From Qipengyuania oceanensis (lineage in GTDB: Bacteria > Pseudomonadota > Alphaproteobacteria > Sphingomonadales > Sphingomonadaceae), in the NCBI RefSeq assembly GCF_009827535.1, contig NZ_WTYN01000001.1, positions 1,364,001-1,428,000 on the forward strand: a DNA stretch of 64,000 nucleotides, given 5' to 3'. Below are positions 9,601 to 17,594 of this stretch, piece by piece. Position 1 is the first letter of the stretch. The number at the start of each line of letters is the position of its first letter. The notes beneath the pieces are model-generated. The model was not told the origin of the DNA and made no database searches. It saw nothing but the letters and a program-made list of their open reading frames with translations. The translations under genes were made by a program, and so were the position numbers.

Positions 9601-9609
9601 GCCCGCACC

Positions 9610-10419
9610 GTGCACCGACCGTCCTGGACGCGCGAGCCGCTGGTCCATTTCCTTTTCGGCGGGGCTCTCCTGTTCGCTTTCTTCGCCTGGCGGGGAGAGG
9701 AAGCCGATCCCGCCAGCCGGACCATCGCGGTTGGGCGCGCGGAGCAGGCGGCACTCGCTCAGCGCTTCGAAGCGACCATGCGTCGACCGCCGACCGATGC
9801 CGAACTCGACACGCTCGTCGATCAATATGTCCGCGAGGAAGTGCTGTATCGCGAAGCCCTCCGGCTCGGGCTCGACCGCGATGACGCAGTGGTCCGCCGC
9901 AGGCTGGCGCAGAAGATGGACGAGATAGCCGGTGCGCGCGCCGAGACCGCCCCGCTCGACGATGCCGTGCTGCGAAAATGGCTCGCAACGCATCCCGAAC
10001 GGTTCGCCAGCGATACCGCCTTCACCTTCGACCAGCTGTGGTTCGAAAACCGTGACGATGCCGACACGGCGCTCGCCAAATTGCGCGCCGGCGCGGACTG
10101 GGAAAAGCTCGGACAGACGATCGACCTGCCGCGTACGGTAGAGGCGCGGCCCGCCCGCGATGTCGCCAGTCGGTACGGAACCGAATTCCTCGCCGCGCTG
10201 CGCTCCGGCAAAGCCGATGGACGATGGTCGGGCCCGATCCGCTCGGGCTTCGGCTGGCACCTGGTCAGGCTGGAAGAGGCGGCAATCGGCGCGGTCCCTT
10301 CCTTCGAGGATCTCCGTGCGGACGTCGAGAACGACTGGCGATCCTCGACCATCTCGCAGCGGCGCGAGGATGCCTATCGCGTCCTGCGCGACGGATACAC
10401 GGTCACGGTGGCCGAGTGA
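9610..10419 (+). CDS. membrane-anchored parvulin-type peptidyl-prolyl isomerase
   Basis: A 269-residue protein starting at GTG 9610, nine bases after the DUF3604 stop. A hydrophobic anchor HFLFGGALLFAFFAW (about residues 13-27) precedes a helical SurA/PpiD-like N-domain (PTDAELDTLVDQYVREEVLY). A C-terminal parvulin-like domain ends with GPIRSGFGWHLVRLEE, matching the family's GPxxSxFGxHxV signature. The N-terminal parvulin strand (TFDQLWF) lacks the usual HILV-type active-site residues, so it may be a chaperone rather than an active isomerase. Probably acts in the periplasm on the products of its two neighbours (inference). Confidence 0.82.
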   Translation: MHRPSWTREPLVHFLFGGALLFAFFAWRGEEADPASRTIAVGRAEQAALAQRFEATMRRPPTDAELDTLVDQYVREEVLYREALRLGLDRDDAVVRRRLAQKMDEIAGARAETAPLDDAVLRKWLATHPERFASDTAFTFDQLWFENRDDADTALAKLRAGADWEKLGQTIDLPRTVEARPARDVASRYGTEFLAALRSGKADGRWSGPIRSGFGWHLVRLEEAAIGAVPSFEDLRADVENDWRSSTISQRREDAYRVLRDGYTVTVAE

Positions 10420-11387
10420 GAGTGCTTCTCGCGCTGCTCGTCTTGCTCGCGCTCGCACAGCCCGCCGCTGCGGACGAATTGCGCCCCTCCTCGATCGAGT
10501 TGAGCGAACAGGCACAAGGGCGCTGGCACCTCGGCTGGAAACGCAATCTCGGCCAACCATCCACCGGGCAGCCGGAGACGCCCGCCTACCCGCGGAACTG
10601 CCGACCGGTCGGCGAACCGGTCGAGCGGCGCGTTGCCGCGCTGAGCGTGGTCGGCAATCTCGAACTGCGGTGCAGCGGTTCGCTTGCGGGACAGCGGATC
10701 GGCTGGCCGGGCCTGGTCGGCGAGGATGCGCTCGTGCGGATCGTGCCGCTCGACGGCGGCGCGCAGACCCATCTGCTCACGCCGACCGCGCCGATGGCCG
10801 CGATCACCGGCGAGCCCGGCCGCTGGCAGGTCGCGCGCAGCTATTTCGAACTCGGCGTGATCCACATCCTCGAAGGGTGGGATCACCTGCTGTTCGTCAT
10901 CGCACTGGTGCTGCTGGTCGTGCGCGGATGGCAGGTAGTCAAGGCGGCAACCGCTTTCACCCTGGCCCACTCGCTGACGCTGACGGCAGTCACCTTCGGC
11001 TTCTTCGGTCTGCCGGCACGCCCGGTCGAAGCCGCGATCGCCCTCTCGATCGTGTTCCTCGCGGTCGAACTCGCCAGGGGTGACCGCACCAGCCTGACCC
11101 GCCGCTGGCCCTGGGCGGTTGCCTTCGCTTTCGGCCTCCTCCACGGCTTCGGTTTTGCCGGGGCGCTGCGCGACATCGGCCTGCCGCAGGGGGAGGTTCC
11201 GGCTGCGCTGGTCGCCTTCAATCTCGGGGTGGAAGCTGGCCAGGTGCTGGTCATCCTGGCGGTCATCGTCCTGCGGCTGACAACGCGCCGCCTGGTGCCC
11301 TGGGTCGAGGCACCGGCGCTTCGCACGGCGACCTATGCGATCGGCATCATCGCCAGCTTCTGGCTCATCGAGCGGCTGATCGCCTGA
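10416..11387 (+). CDS. HupE/UreJ family membrane protein
   Basis: Starts with GTG at 10416, overlapping the PPIase stop by 4 bases (GTGA). The 323-residue product has a cleavable signal peptide (VLLALLVLLALAQPAAA), a periplasmic domain of about 130 residues, then about six membrane segments. The membrane part holds HILEGWDHLLFVIALV, AHSLTLTAV and LLHGFGFAG. This is the HupE/UreJ_2 layout. HupE and UreJ relatives transport nickel or cobalt, but this long form is poorly characterised. Placed after a metal-dependent hydrolase-like lipoprotein, a metal-supply role is conceivable but unproven. Confidence 0.87.
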   Translation: MRVLLALLVLLALAQPAAADELRPSSIELSEQAQGRWHLGWKRNLGQPSTGQPETPAYPRNCRPVGEPVERRVAALSVVGNLELRCSGSLAGQRIGWPGLVGEDALVRIVPLDGGAQTHLLTPTAPMAAITGEPGRWQVARSYFELGVIHILEGWDHLLFVIALVLLVVRGWQVVKAATAFTLAHSLTLTAVTFGFFGLPARPVEAAIALSIVFLAVELARGDRTSLTRRWPWAVAFAFGLLHGFGFAGALRDIGLPQGEVPAALVAFNLGVEAGQVLVILAVIVLRLTTRRLVPWVEAPALRTATYAIGIIASFWLIERLIA

Positions 11388-11470
11388 TGATCGCGTCGAT
11401 TTTCGGCGTGTGATCAACTTGCCATTCACCCCTGTGCTCCTACATTGTCGGCAACGAAAGGAATCCGTCG

Positions 11471-13432
11471 ATGAGCGACCAGCACAACCCGCAGGATCCG
11501 GAAGGAAACGGGCCGAATCCCTGGGTGAAAAGCCTGATGATCTGGGGCGGGATCTTTCTCGCGCTCCTGGTCGTGGTCTCCGCTTTCGGTAACACCGGGC
11601 AGACTGCCGGTACCCAGATCGGCTATTCGGACTTCCGCGATCGCGTGGCCGAAGGGTCGGTCAAGGAAGTGCAGATCGCGCCCGACCGGATCACCGGCAC
11701 GCTCAAGAACGACGAGGCTTTCACCACCATTCCGGTCGGCAGCGATACGCAGCTGACAAAGCTGCTCGACGACAACGGCGTGGAATATTCGGGCCAGACG
11801 CCCGAAGAGCCCAACCTGCTGTTCTACATTCTCGTCCAGTCGCTCCCGTTCATCCTCATCCTCGGCATCGCCTTCTTCGCGCTGCGCCAGGTGCAAAAGG
11901 GCGGCGGCGGCGGCGCTATGGGCTTCGGCAAGTCCAAGGCCAAGCTGCTGACCGAGCGTCAGGGCAAGGTGACGTTCGACGATGTCGCCGGCATCGACGA
12001 AGCGCGCGAGGAGCTGGAGGAGATCGTCGAGTTCCTCAAGGACCCGCAGCGCTTCTCCAAGCTTGGCGGCCAGATTCCCAAGGGCGCGCTGCTGGTTGGC
12101 TCGCCGGGTACCGGCAAGACGCTGCTCGCCCGCGCGATCGCGGGTGAGGCAGGTGTGCCCTTCTTCACCATTTCGGGTTCCGACTTCGTCGAGATGTTCG
12201 TCGGCGTGGGTGCAAGCCGCGTGCGCGACATGTTCGAACAGGCGAAGAAGAATGCGCCCTGCATCGTCTTCATCGACGAAATCGACGCGGTCGGTCGCCA
12301 TCGCGGCCACGGCCTCGGCAATTCGAACGACGAGCGCGAGCAGACGCTCAACCAGCTGCTGGTCGAGATGGACGGGTTCGAGGCGAACGAAGGCATCATC
12401 ATCATCGCCGCGACCAACCGGCCCGACGTGCTCGACCCGGCGCTGCTGCGTCCCGGCCGCTTCGACCGCCAGGTGGTCGTACCCGTCCCAGACATCGACG
12501 GGCGCGAGAAGATCCTCGCGGTGCACATGAAGAAGGTGCCGCTGGCGCCCGATGTCAATCCGCGCACGATCGCGCGTGGCACACCCGGTTTCTCCGGCGC
12601 GGATCTCGCCAACCTCGTCAACGAGGCGGCGCTGCTCGCCGCCCGCCGCAAGAAGCGCCTCGTCGCCATGCAGGAGTTCGAGGACGCGAAGGACAAGGTC
12701 ATGATGGGCAGCGAACGCCGCTCTATGGTCATGACCGACGACGAGAAGAAGATGACCGCCTATCACGAGGCCGGCCACGCGCTGGTCAGTCTCAACGAGC
12801 CGGCATCGGACCCGATCCACAAGGCGACCATCATCCCGCGCGGACGTGCGCTGGGCATGGTGATGCGCCTGCCGGAGCGGGACAATTACTCGTACCACCG
12901 CGACAAGATGCATGCCGACCTCGCCGTCAGCATGGGTGGCCGCGTGGCGGAAGAAATCATCTTCGGTCATGACAAGGTGTCGAGCGGTGCCTCGTCGGAT
13001 ATCCAGTACGCGACCAAGCTGGCGCGCAACATGGTCACCAAGTGGGGCATGTCCGACAAGCTCGGTCCGCTCCAGTACGAGGAAAGCCAGGAAGGCTATC
13101 TCGGCATGGGCCAGACGGCGCGCACGATGGGATCGGCCGAGACCAACAAGCTGATCGATGCCGAAATCAGGGAATTGGTCGAAGGCGCGCACAAGCGCGC
13201 GACCGAAGTCCTGACCGAGAAGGAAGACCAGCTCCACCTTCTCGCCCAGGCCATGCTCGAGTACGAAACGCTGACCGGCGACGAGATCATCGAGCTGCTC
13301 GACAATGGCAAGATCGATCGCCCCGATCAGCCGCGTGGGCCGGTCAAGGTGCAGCCGATCGGCGGCAGCTCGGTCCCCAAGGCAGGCCGCAAGTACGGAA
13401 CCGACGGCGACGCGGCACCACAGGGCGCGTGA
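11471..13432 (+). CDS. ftsH: ATP-dependent zinc metalloprotease FtsH
   Basis: Membrane-bound AAA protease, 653 residues, the usual length. Two membrane segments (about residues 21-39 and 117-138) flank a periplasmic domain. Walker A is GSPGTGKT (210-217), Walker [11 protein letters not shown], the arginine finger region RPGRFDR, and the zinc site HEAGH at 432-436 with a downstream Asp in the peptidase domain. The start follows AAGGAA. FtsH degrades misfolded membrane proteins and short-lived cytoplasmic targets. The Ser in Walker A position 2 (GSPG rather than GPPG) is a mild variation. Confidence 0.97.
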   Translation: MSDQHNPQDPEGNGPNPWVKSLMIWGGIFLALLVVVSAFGNTGQTAGTQIGYSDFRDRVAEGSVKEVQIAPDRITGTLKNDEAFTTIPVGSDTQLTKLLDDNGVEYSGQTPEEPNLLFYILVQSLPFILILGIAFFALRQVQKGGGGGAMGFGKSKAKLLTERQGKVTFDDVAGIDEAREELEEIVEFLKDPQRFSKLGGQIPKGALLVGSPGTGKTLLARAIAGEAGVPFFTISGSDFVEMFVGVGASRVRDMFEQAKKNAPCIVFIDEIDAVGRHRGHGLGNSNDEREQTLNQLLVEMDGFEANEGIIIIAATNRPDVLDPALLRPGRFDRQVVVPVPDIDGREKILAVHMKKVPLAPDVNPRTIARGTPGFSGADLANLVNEAALLAARRKKRLVAMQEFEDAKDKVMMGSERRSMVMTDDEKKMTAYHEAGHALVSLNEPASDPIHKATIIPRGRALGMVMRLPERDNYSYHRDKMHADLAVSMGGRVAEEIIFGHDKVSSGASSDIQYATKLARNMVTKWGMSDKLGPLQYEESQEGYLGMGQTARTMGSAETNKLIDAEIRELVEGAHKRATEVLTEKEDQLHLLAQAMLEYETLTGDEIIELLDNGKIDRPDQPRGPVKVQPIGGSSVPKAGRKYGTDGDAAPQGA

Positions 13433-13441
13433 TGCGTTGAC

Positions 13442-13460
13442 CCCTCGTCATCCACGAGGG
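13442..13460 (+). promoter_or_regulatory. hairpin covering the ribosome-binding site of the small lipoprotein gene
   Basis: CCCTCGT (13442-13448) and ACGAGGG (13454-13460) are perfect complements with a 5-nt loop. The right arm contains the GAGGG of the Shine-Dalgarno sequence that serves the ATG at 13470. The structure could restrict translation of the lipoprotein or act as a weak terminator after ftsH. No U-run follows, so translational control is the better guess. Confidence 0.4.
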
Positions 13461-13469
13461 AGTAATTCA

Positions 13470-13718
13470 ATGCGCATCATCGTTCCGACCGCCCTGGCCG
13501 CAGCCGTCCTGCTGTCCGCCTGTAGCGAACAAACGCAGGACAGCGCCGAAGTCATGGCGGAACGCGCGGCCGAAGATACCAAGGCCAATGCCGAGGTCGT
13601 CGAGAACGCCGTGCGCGAGCAGACCATCGAAGTCGCCGACACCGTCAGCGAACGGCTCAAGGAAGACGAGAAGGACGACCCGAACCAGGGCGACGGCCAG
13701 CTCGACGGGACCGACTGA
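13470..13718 (+). CDS. small predicted lipoprotein
   Basis: An 82-residue product starting at ATG 13470, nine bases after GAGGGAG. The lipobox is LSAC at residues 15-18. The mature chain is highly charged and mostly helical: EVMAERAAEDTKANAEVV then TVSERLKEDEKDD, ending in an acidic tail. No catalytic motif. Located 37 bp after ftsH, so it may be co-transcribed. Family not recognised; an envelope lipoprotein is all that can be said. Confidence 0.7.
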   Translation: MRIIVPTALAAAVLLSACSEQTQDSAEVMAERAAEDTKANAEVVENAVREQTIEVADTVSERLKEDEKDDPNQGDGQLDGTD

Positions 13719-13727
13719 CCCGCATTC

Positions 13728-13768
13728 CGGGGCCGGGATTTTCAACTGCGGTTCATCATCCGGCCCCG
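13728..13768. repeat. inverted repeat, possible transcription terminator
   Basis: CGGGGCCGG (13728-13736) and CCGGCCCCG (13760-13768) are perfect complements separated by 23 bases, directly after the lipoprotein stop. No U-tract follows, so it is at best a weak terminator or a stable RNA element between two small secreted-protein genes. Confidence 0.35.
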
Positions 13769-13806
13769 AGATACGTCATCGCATTTTGCAACTGGAGCAT
13801 TCCTGC

Positions 13807-14184
13807 ATGCGTTTCGTCCTGGCTGCCTGTCTTCTATCCATCGCCTCCGTCCCCGCGTTCGCCAGCCCGGCGGACGTCAATGCGGAGGAGTTCTACCGCG
13901 ATGCCATCGCCCTCCAGCAGAAGGGCATGGGGGCGATGTTCGACAAGCGGACCAAGCCGCGGATGGAGCAGATGAAGGCCGCTGGCATGGCTGCCAAGGC
14001 GCGCAACGACGCCGCGACCAAGCGGGGCAATCCGATCTATTGCGTCAGCGACGCGCAGCGCAAGAAGGGCATGGGCCCGCAGCAGGTCGTCGCCATGCTC
14101 GGCAAGGTCCCGCAGGCGCAGCGCCAGAAATCGACCCTTACCGATGCCTGGATGGCGGCGCTGGTGCGCGAATACCCCTGCTAG
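13807..14184 (+). CDS. small exported protein, Rap1a/Tai-like pattern, unknown function
   Basis: 125 residues from ATG 13807. The first 20 residues (RFVLAACLLSIASVPAFAS) form a signal peptide cleaved near AFA-S. The mature protein has a Lys/Met-rich helical half and a C-terminal module with two Cys residues (IYCVSD and the terminal EYPC). Between them lies PQQVVAMLGKVPQAQRQKSTL. The paired Cys with an intervening helix resembles the C-terminal layout of Rap1a/Tai-type periplasmic proteins, but the resemblance is loose. Convergent with the DUF3667 gene, 18 bp away. Confidence 0.65.
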   Translation: MRFVLAACLLSIASVPAFASPADVNAEEFYRDAIALQQKGMGAMFDKRTKPRMEQMKAAGMAAKARNDAATKRGNPIYCVSDAQRKKGMGPQQVVAMLGKVPQAQRQKSTLTDAWMAALVREYPC

Positions 14185-14202
14185 TCCGCCCCGGGGTTTG
14201 CG

Positions 14203-15270
14203 TCAGTAGGCGCCGAGCAACAGCAGCACCTGCAGGAACAGCAGCAGGATGACCCAGATGAACAGCGAAAGCACCATCAGCCGCCAGAAAGCGGAGAAGC
14301 GCGACAGGTCGTAACCGTAGCGTAGCTGCTTGTAGAGGTGGAACGGCGGGATGAAGACCATCGCCGTCATCGCCAGCCAGCCCAGCGACGGCAGCAGCGT
14401 GAACAGCGATAGCACCACGAACAACAGGGTCATGAAGCTGAGCGAATAGGTCACGAAAATCGCGTGATCGTAAGCCCTGAAACGCCGTTTCCAGGCGAAC
14501 AGCAGCCAGACGAAGGGTATCGACAGCGGTATCAGCAACCAGCTGAATTTATAGAAGTTGGCCTGCATCTTGTAGAGCATGAGGCCCGGGTTCGCGCGCC
14601 ATTTCTTGACCACGCCACGGTCGATCGCATCGATTCCTGTGAGATTGACTTCCTGATACACCCGCTTGCCATCGGCCGTCTGGAAAGAGAAATTCTCGCC
14701 CGTGTCGATCAGCTGGAGTGCGCGCTCGAGGCCCGCGATCCGCGTTTCGATCTCCTCGCGTCGCCCGGTCTCGACCTCGGCGGCGTCGAGTTCGGCTAGC
14801 TTTTCCTTCTCTTGCGCCAGTGCTGTCTCGGCCTGTACCCGTGCTGTGGCCGGCCCGTTGCCGAATTCGGTCGGCGCGGTCAGCCCGACCATCTGGAATA
14901 CCGCGAACATCAGGAAGACACCGAAGAGGAACAGAGCCATCGGCGATACGAAGCGCGCGCGCTGCCCTTCGATGTAGCGGCGCGTGAGCTGGCCCGGCTT
15001 GAACACCAGCATCGGGAGCGTGTGCCAGAACTTGCCTTCGAAATGCAGCGCCCCGTGCATCAGATCGTGCATGAAGCCGCCGATCGTCCGGTGAACATGG
15101 CCCTGCTGCCCGCAGGCCGAGCAATACGCCCCCGAAAGCGGCGCGCCGCAATTGAGGCAGTTTTCCGGCTGGTGCGGGTGCGGCGACTTGGCCCCGGAAT
15201 CGGGCTCGAACGCACGCGCGAACAGGCCCCCTTCCGCGGCGGTGCCCAGCCCGTCGAAAATATCGCTCAC
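14203..15270 (-). CDS. DUF3667 domain membrane protein with zinc ribbon
   Basis: 355 residues. The N-terminus has a CxxC...CxxC zinc ribbon (NCLNCGAPLSGAYCSACGQQ). The DUF3667 core follows: GGFMHDLMHGALHFEGKFWHTL, LVFKPGQLTRRYIEGQRARFVSPMALFLF, then a coiled-coil-like insert (ALAQEKEKLAELDAAEVE). Four C-terminal hydrophobic segments end at LLLFLQVLLLLGAY. DUF3667 proteins are integral membrane proteins of unknown function that are common in Bacteroidetes and Sphingomonads. Divergent from the DUF3072 gene. Confidence 0.87.
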   Translation of the reverse strand: MSDIFDGLGTAAEGGLFARAFEPDSGAKSPHPHQPENCLNCGAPLSGAYCSACGQQGHVHRTIGGFMHDLMHGALHFEGKFWHTLPMLVFKPGQLTRRYIEGQRARFVSPMALFLFGVFLMFAVFQMVGLTAPTEFGNGPATARVQAETALAQEKEKLAELDAAEVETGRREEIETRIAGLERALQLIDTGENFSFQTADGKRVYQEVNLTGIDAIDRGVVKKWRANPGLMLYKMQANFYKFSWLLIPLSIPFVWLLFAWKRRFRAYDHAIFVTYSLSFMTLLFVVLSLFTLLPSLGWLAMTAMVFIPPFHLYKQLRYGYDLSRFSAFWRLMVLSLFIWVILLLFLQVLLLLGAY

Positions 15271-15369
15271 GCGCGCCTCCCTGTCGCACGCTGCTTACCA
15301 AGCTTTCACGCACCGCGTCGAGCGGAACATTTGAAGAACATCGGCGTTGATTGTGCAAGGAGACAGATG

Positions 15370-15603
15370 ATGAGTGCACCCCGGCCTACCGAACATCCCA
15401 AGGCAGACCCCGTGTCGAACGCGCAGAAGGACCCCGAGAACTGGACCACCGGTGACGAGCGCATGACCGGCGCACAGGCGAGTTACCTGAAGACCTTGAG
15501 CGAGGAAGCGGGCGAGCCCGATCGCTACGATCCGGATCTGACCAAGGCCGAAGCATCGCAGCGGATCGACGCCTTGCAGGACGCAACCGGCCGCGGAACC
15601 TGA
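15370..15603 (+). CDS. DUF3072 family small protein
   Basis: 77 residues, acidic and hydrophilic. The core NAQKDPENWTTGDERMTGAQASYLKTL followed by a TKAEASQRIDALQ helix matches the DUF3072 pattern. Two adjacent ATGs exist (15367 and 15370); AAGGAGA sits at a better distance from the second. Function of the family is unknown; the small two-helix domain resembles short nucleic-acid or protein-interaction modules. Followed by a clear terminator hairpin. Confidence 0.8.
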   Translation: MSAPRPTEHPKADPVSNAQKDPENWTTGDERMTGAQASYLKTLSEEAGEPDRYDPDLTKAEASQRIDALQDATGRGT

Positions 15604-15616
15604 CCTCCCAAAACAA

Positions 15617-15643
15617 AAAGGCCGCCCCGATGGGACGGCCTTT
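15617..15643. terminator. bidirectional rho-independent terminator
   Basis: AAAGGCCGCCCC (15617-15628) pairs with GGGACGGCCTTT (15632-15643) with one G-T type mismatch and a 3-nt loop. T-rich sequence follows on the plus side and an A-rich stretch precedes it, so it can stop both the DUF3072 transcript and the convergent rpoZ transcript. Confidence 0.8.
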
Positions 15644-15666
15644 GTTGTCTTGGGATTGCGAACCGG

Positions 15667-16014
15667 TCAGCCCGGATCGTAATCGGAGCCGATCGAGGTC
15701 GAACGGGTCGGGGCAGCCGCAGTGATCCGCAGCGCTTCGGCCGACTGGCTGAGCGAGCCGACTTCATCGGCCTCGTCCTCGTCGTCAGGCAGGATCTTCT
15801 GCAGATTGGTCACGACCGCTTCGTGCAGGTCCTTGGGACGCATTGTCTGTTCGGCGATTTCGCGCAGGGCGACGACCGGGTTCTTGTCGCGATCGCGATC
15901 GACGGTCAGTTCCGCGCCGCCGGAAATCTCGCGTGCGCGCTGCGCCGAAAGCAGCACCAGGTCGAACCGGTTCGGAACCTTGTCGACGCAATCTTCAACT
16001 GTAACGCGCGCCAT
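15667..16014 (-). CDS. rpoZ: DNA-directed RNA polymerase omega subunit
   Basis: 115 residues from the ATG at 16014, which has GGAG eight bases upstream; the longer frame to 16059 lacks a ribosome site. The start [22 protein letters not shown] and VVALREIAE are hallmarks of RpoZ. It binds the beta' subunit and aids RNA polymerase assembly, and in proteobacteria forms part of ppGpp site 1. The acidic C-terminal tail is a common alphaproteobacterial extension. No spoT/relA neighbour is present here. Confidence 0.95.
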   Translation of the reverse strand: MARVTVEDCVDKVPNRFDLVLLSAQRAREISGGAELTVDRDRDKNPVVALREIAEQTMRPKDLHEAVVTNLQKILPDDEDEADEVGSLSQSAEALRITAAAPTRSTSIGSDYDPG

Positions 16015-16124
16015 CGGGCACTCCGTAAATTCAAATAGGTTGTCTGGAAGGCTCGCCACCTAGGGTTTGCCCCTGCCAGAGTCAAGGAATTGCACCGGCA
16101 GGAAGGGCAGTCTAAGCGCGTCTG

Positions 16125-17315
16125 ATGACGAACGAGCCCGTAGCGCAGAGCACTTCGAGCGAAGTCGCCTATCACGATCCCGAACCTTTCGAGATGACCG
16201 CCCAGGGCCTCGACCTGCGTTTCGTGCCGGCAGGCCCGGACCGGCTCGACACCCTGGTCGGCCTCATCGACGGCGCGAACACGCGCGTGAGGCTGTGCTT
16301 CTACATCTTCGCCGACGATGCCTCGGGTATCCGCGTGCGCGACGCGCTTACTCGGGCAGCAAAGCGCGGGGTCGACGTCCACCTCATCATCGACGGCTTC
16401 GGGGCGGAAGCATCGAAGGAGTTCTTCAGGTCGCTGACGGACGCGGGCGGCAGCTTTCACGAATTCAGCGCCAAGTGGAGTCGGCGCTACCTCATCCGCA
16501 ACCATCAGAAGATCGTGTTGGTCGACGGCAAGACCGCGATGATCGGCGGCTTCAACGTCCAGGATGCCTATTTCGACACGCCCGATTGCAACGGCTGGCA
16601 CGATCTGGGCGTCGTTGTCCGGGGCGAAGCGGTCGACATGCTGGCGAAGTGGTACGACGAGCTCAACGACTGGGTGTGCCGGCCGAATGCGCAGTTTCGC
16701 GCGATCCGCCGCAAGGTCAGGGAATGGAACCCGGGAGAAGGCACCGTCCGGCTGCTGATCGGCGGCCCGACGCGCGGTCTGTCGAGCTGGGCGCGCTGCG
16801 TCGGCAAGGACCTGGCAGAAGGTGACCGGCTGGACATGGTGATGGCCTATTTCTCCCCGCCCAAGCGCCTCACGCGGCGGATCGGCAGGATGGCGAGCGG
16901 CGACAAGGCGCGGCTTGTGATGGCGGGCAAATCGGACAATGCCGCCACCATCGGGGCGACCCGCTCGCTCTATCGTTATCTCCTCAAGCGCGGCGCGGAC
17001 ATCCACGAATTCGCGCCATGCAAGCTGCACATGAAGCTGATCGTGATCGACGATGCGGTCTATATCGGCAGCGCGAATTTCGACATGCGCAGCCTCTACC
17101 TCAATCTCGAGCTGATGCTGCGGATCGAGGATGCAGCGCTCGCCGCCCGCATGCGCGAATTCATCGAACTGCACCTGCCAGCCTCGAAACACGTCACCGT
17201 CGAAAGTCACCGTGCACAGAACACGCTGTGGAACCGCATCCGCTGGAACCTGTCGTGGTTCCTGGTGTCGGTCGTCGACTACACGGTCAGTCGCCGGCTC
17301 AACCTGGGCCTCTAG
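16125..17315 (+). CDS. phospholipase D-family protein (cardiolipin synthase-like)
   Basis: 396 residues with two HKD half-sites of the phospholipase D superfamily. The first is RNHQKIVLVDGKTAMIGG (H-x-K-x4-D, near residues 126-133). The second is LHMKLIVIDDAVYIGSANFD (near residue 300). There is no N-terminal membrane hairpin as in ClsA, so it is closer to the ClsB/ClsC-like or cytosolic forms. Likely transfers phosphatidyl groups to make cardiolipin at the inner membrane; other PLD activities cannot be excluded. Divergent from rpoZ. Confidence 0.88.
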   Translation: MTNEPVAQSTSSEVAYHDPEPFEMTAQGLDLRFVPAGPDRLDTLVGLIDGANTRVRLCFYIFADDASGIRVRDALTRAAKRGVDVHLIIDGFGAEASKEFFRSLTDAGGSFHEFSAKWSRRYLIRNHQKIVLVDGKTAMIGGFNVQDAYFDTPDCNGWHDLGVVVRGEAVDMLAKWYDELNDWVCRPNAQFRAIRRKVREWNPGEGTVRLLIGGPTRGLSSWARCVGKDLAEGDRLDMVMAYFSPPKRLTRRIGRMASGDKARLVMAGKSDNAATIGATRSLYRYLLKRGADIHEFAPCKLHMKLIVIDDAVYIGSANFDMRSLYLNLELMLRIEDAALAARMREFIELHLPASKHVTVESHRAQNTLWNRIRWNLSWFLVSVVDYTVSRRLNLGL

Positions 17316-17333
17316 GCCGACCCGAGGCGCGCT

Positions 17334-17562
17334 TCAGCCGCCGAGCAGCCGGTCGAGCACGGACCGCTTGCGCGCATGAGGCGGCGTTTCGCCCGTCAGC
17401 TGGAAGAGGAAGTAGCCGAGCTGGACGGCCTGTTGCCGGTCGAGCAGCAGGAACAAGCGGAGCCTTGGTGACGCTTTCCACCGTCAGCGTGATCCTCTCG
17501 CCGAGGCTCTGGCCGGTCCACCCGACCAGCGCGCCATGATCATTACGCGCTTCGTGCTCCAT
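17334..17562 (-). pseudogene. small gene downstream of dnaB, apparently frameshifted
   Basis: The frame from ATG 17562 reads MEHEARNDHGALVGWTGQSL then GERITLTVESVTK, after which it becomes Pro/Arg/Ala-rich nonsense. Dropping one G of the GG at 17463-17464 gives a coherent continuation, LRLFLLLDRQQAVQLGYFLF then QLTGETPPHARK and RSVLDRLLGG, ending at TGA 17336-17334. The joined product would be about 75 residues, a beta strand followed by an amphipathic helix. It begins 32 bp after dnaB on the same strand. Either a real inactivating indel or a sequencing error. The family is not recognised. Confidence 0.55.
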
Positions 17563-17594
17563 CGCTCGGCTGCCCCCCTGTTGCTGCTGGCCCC

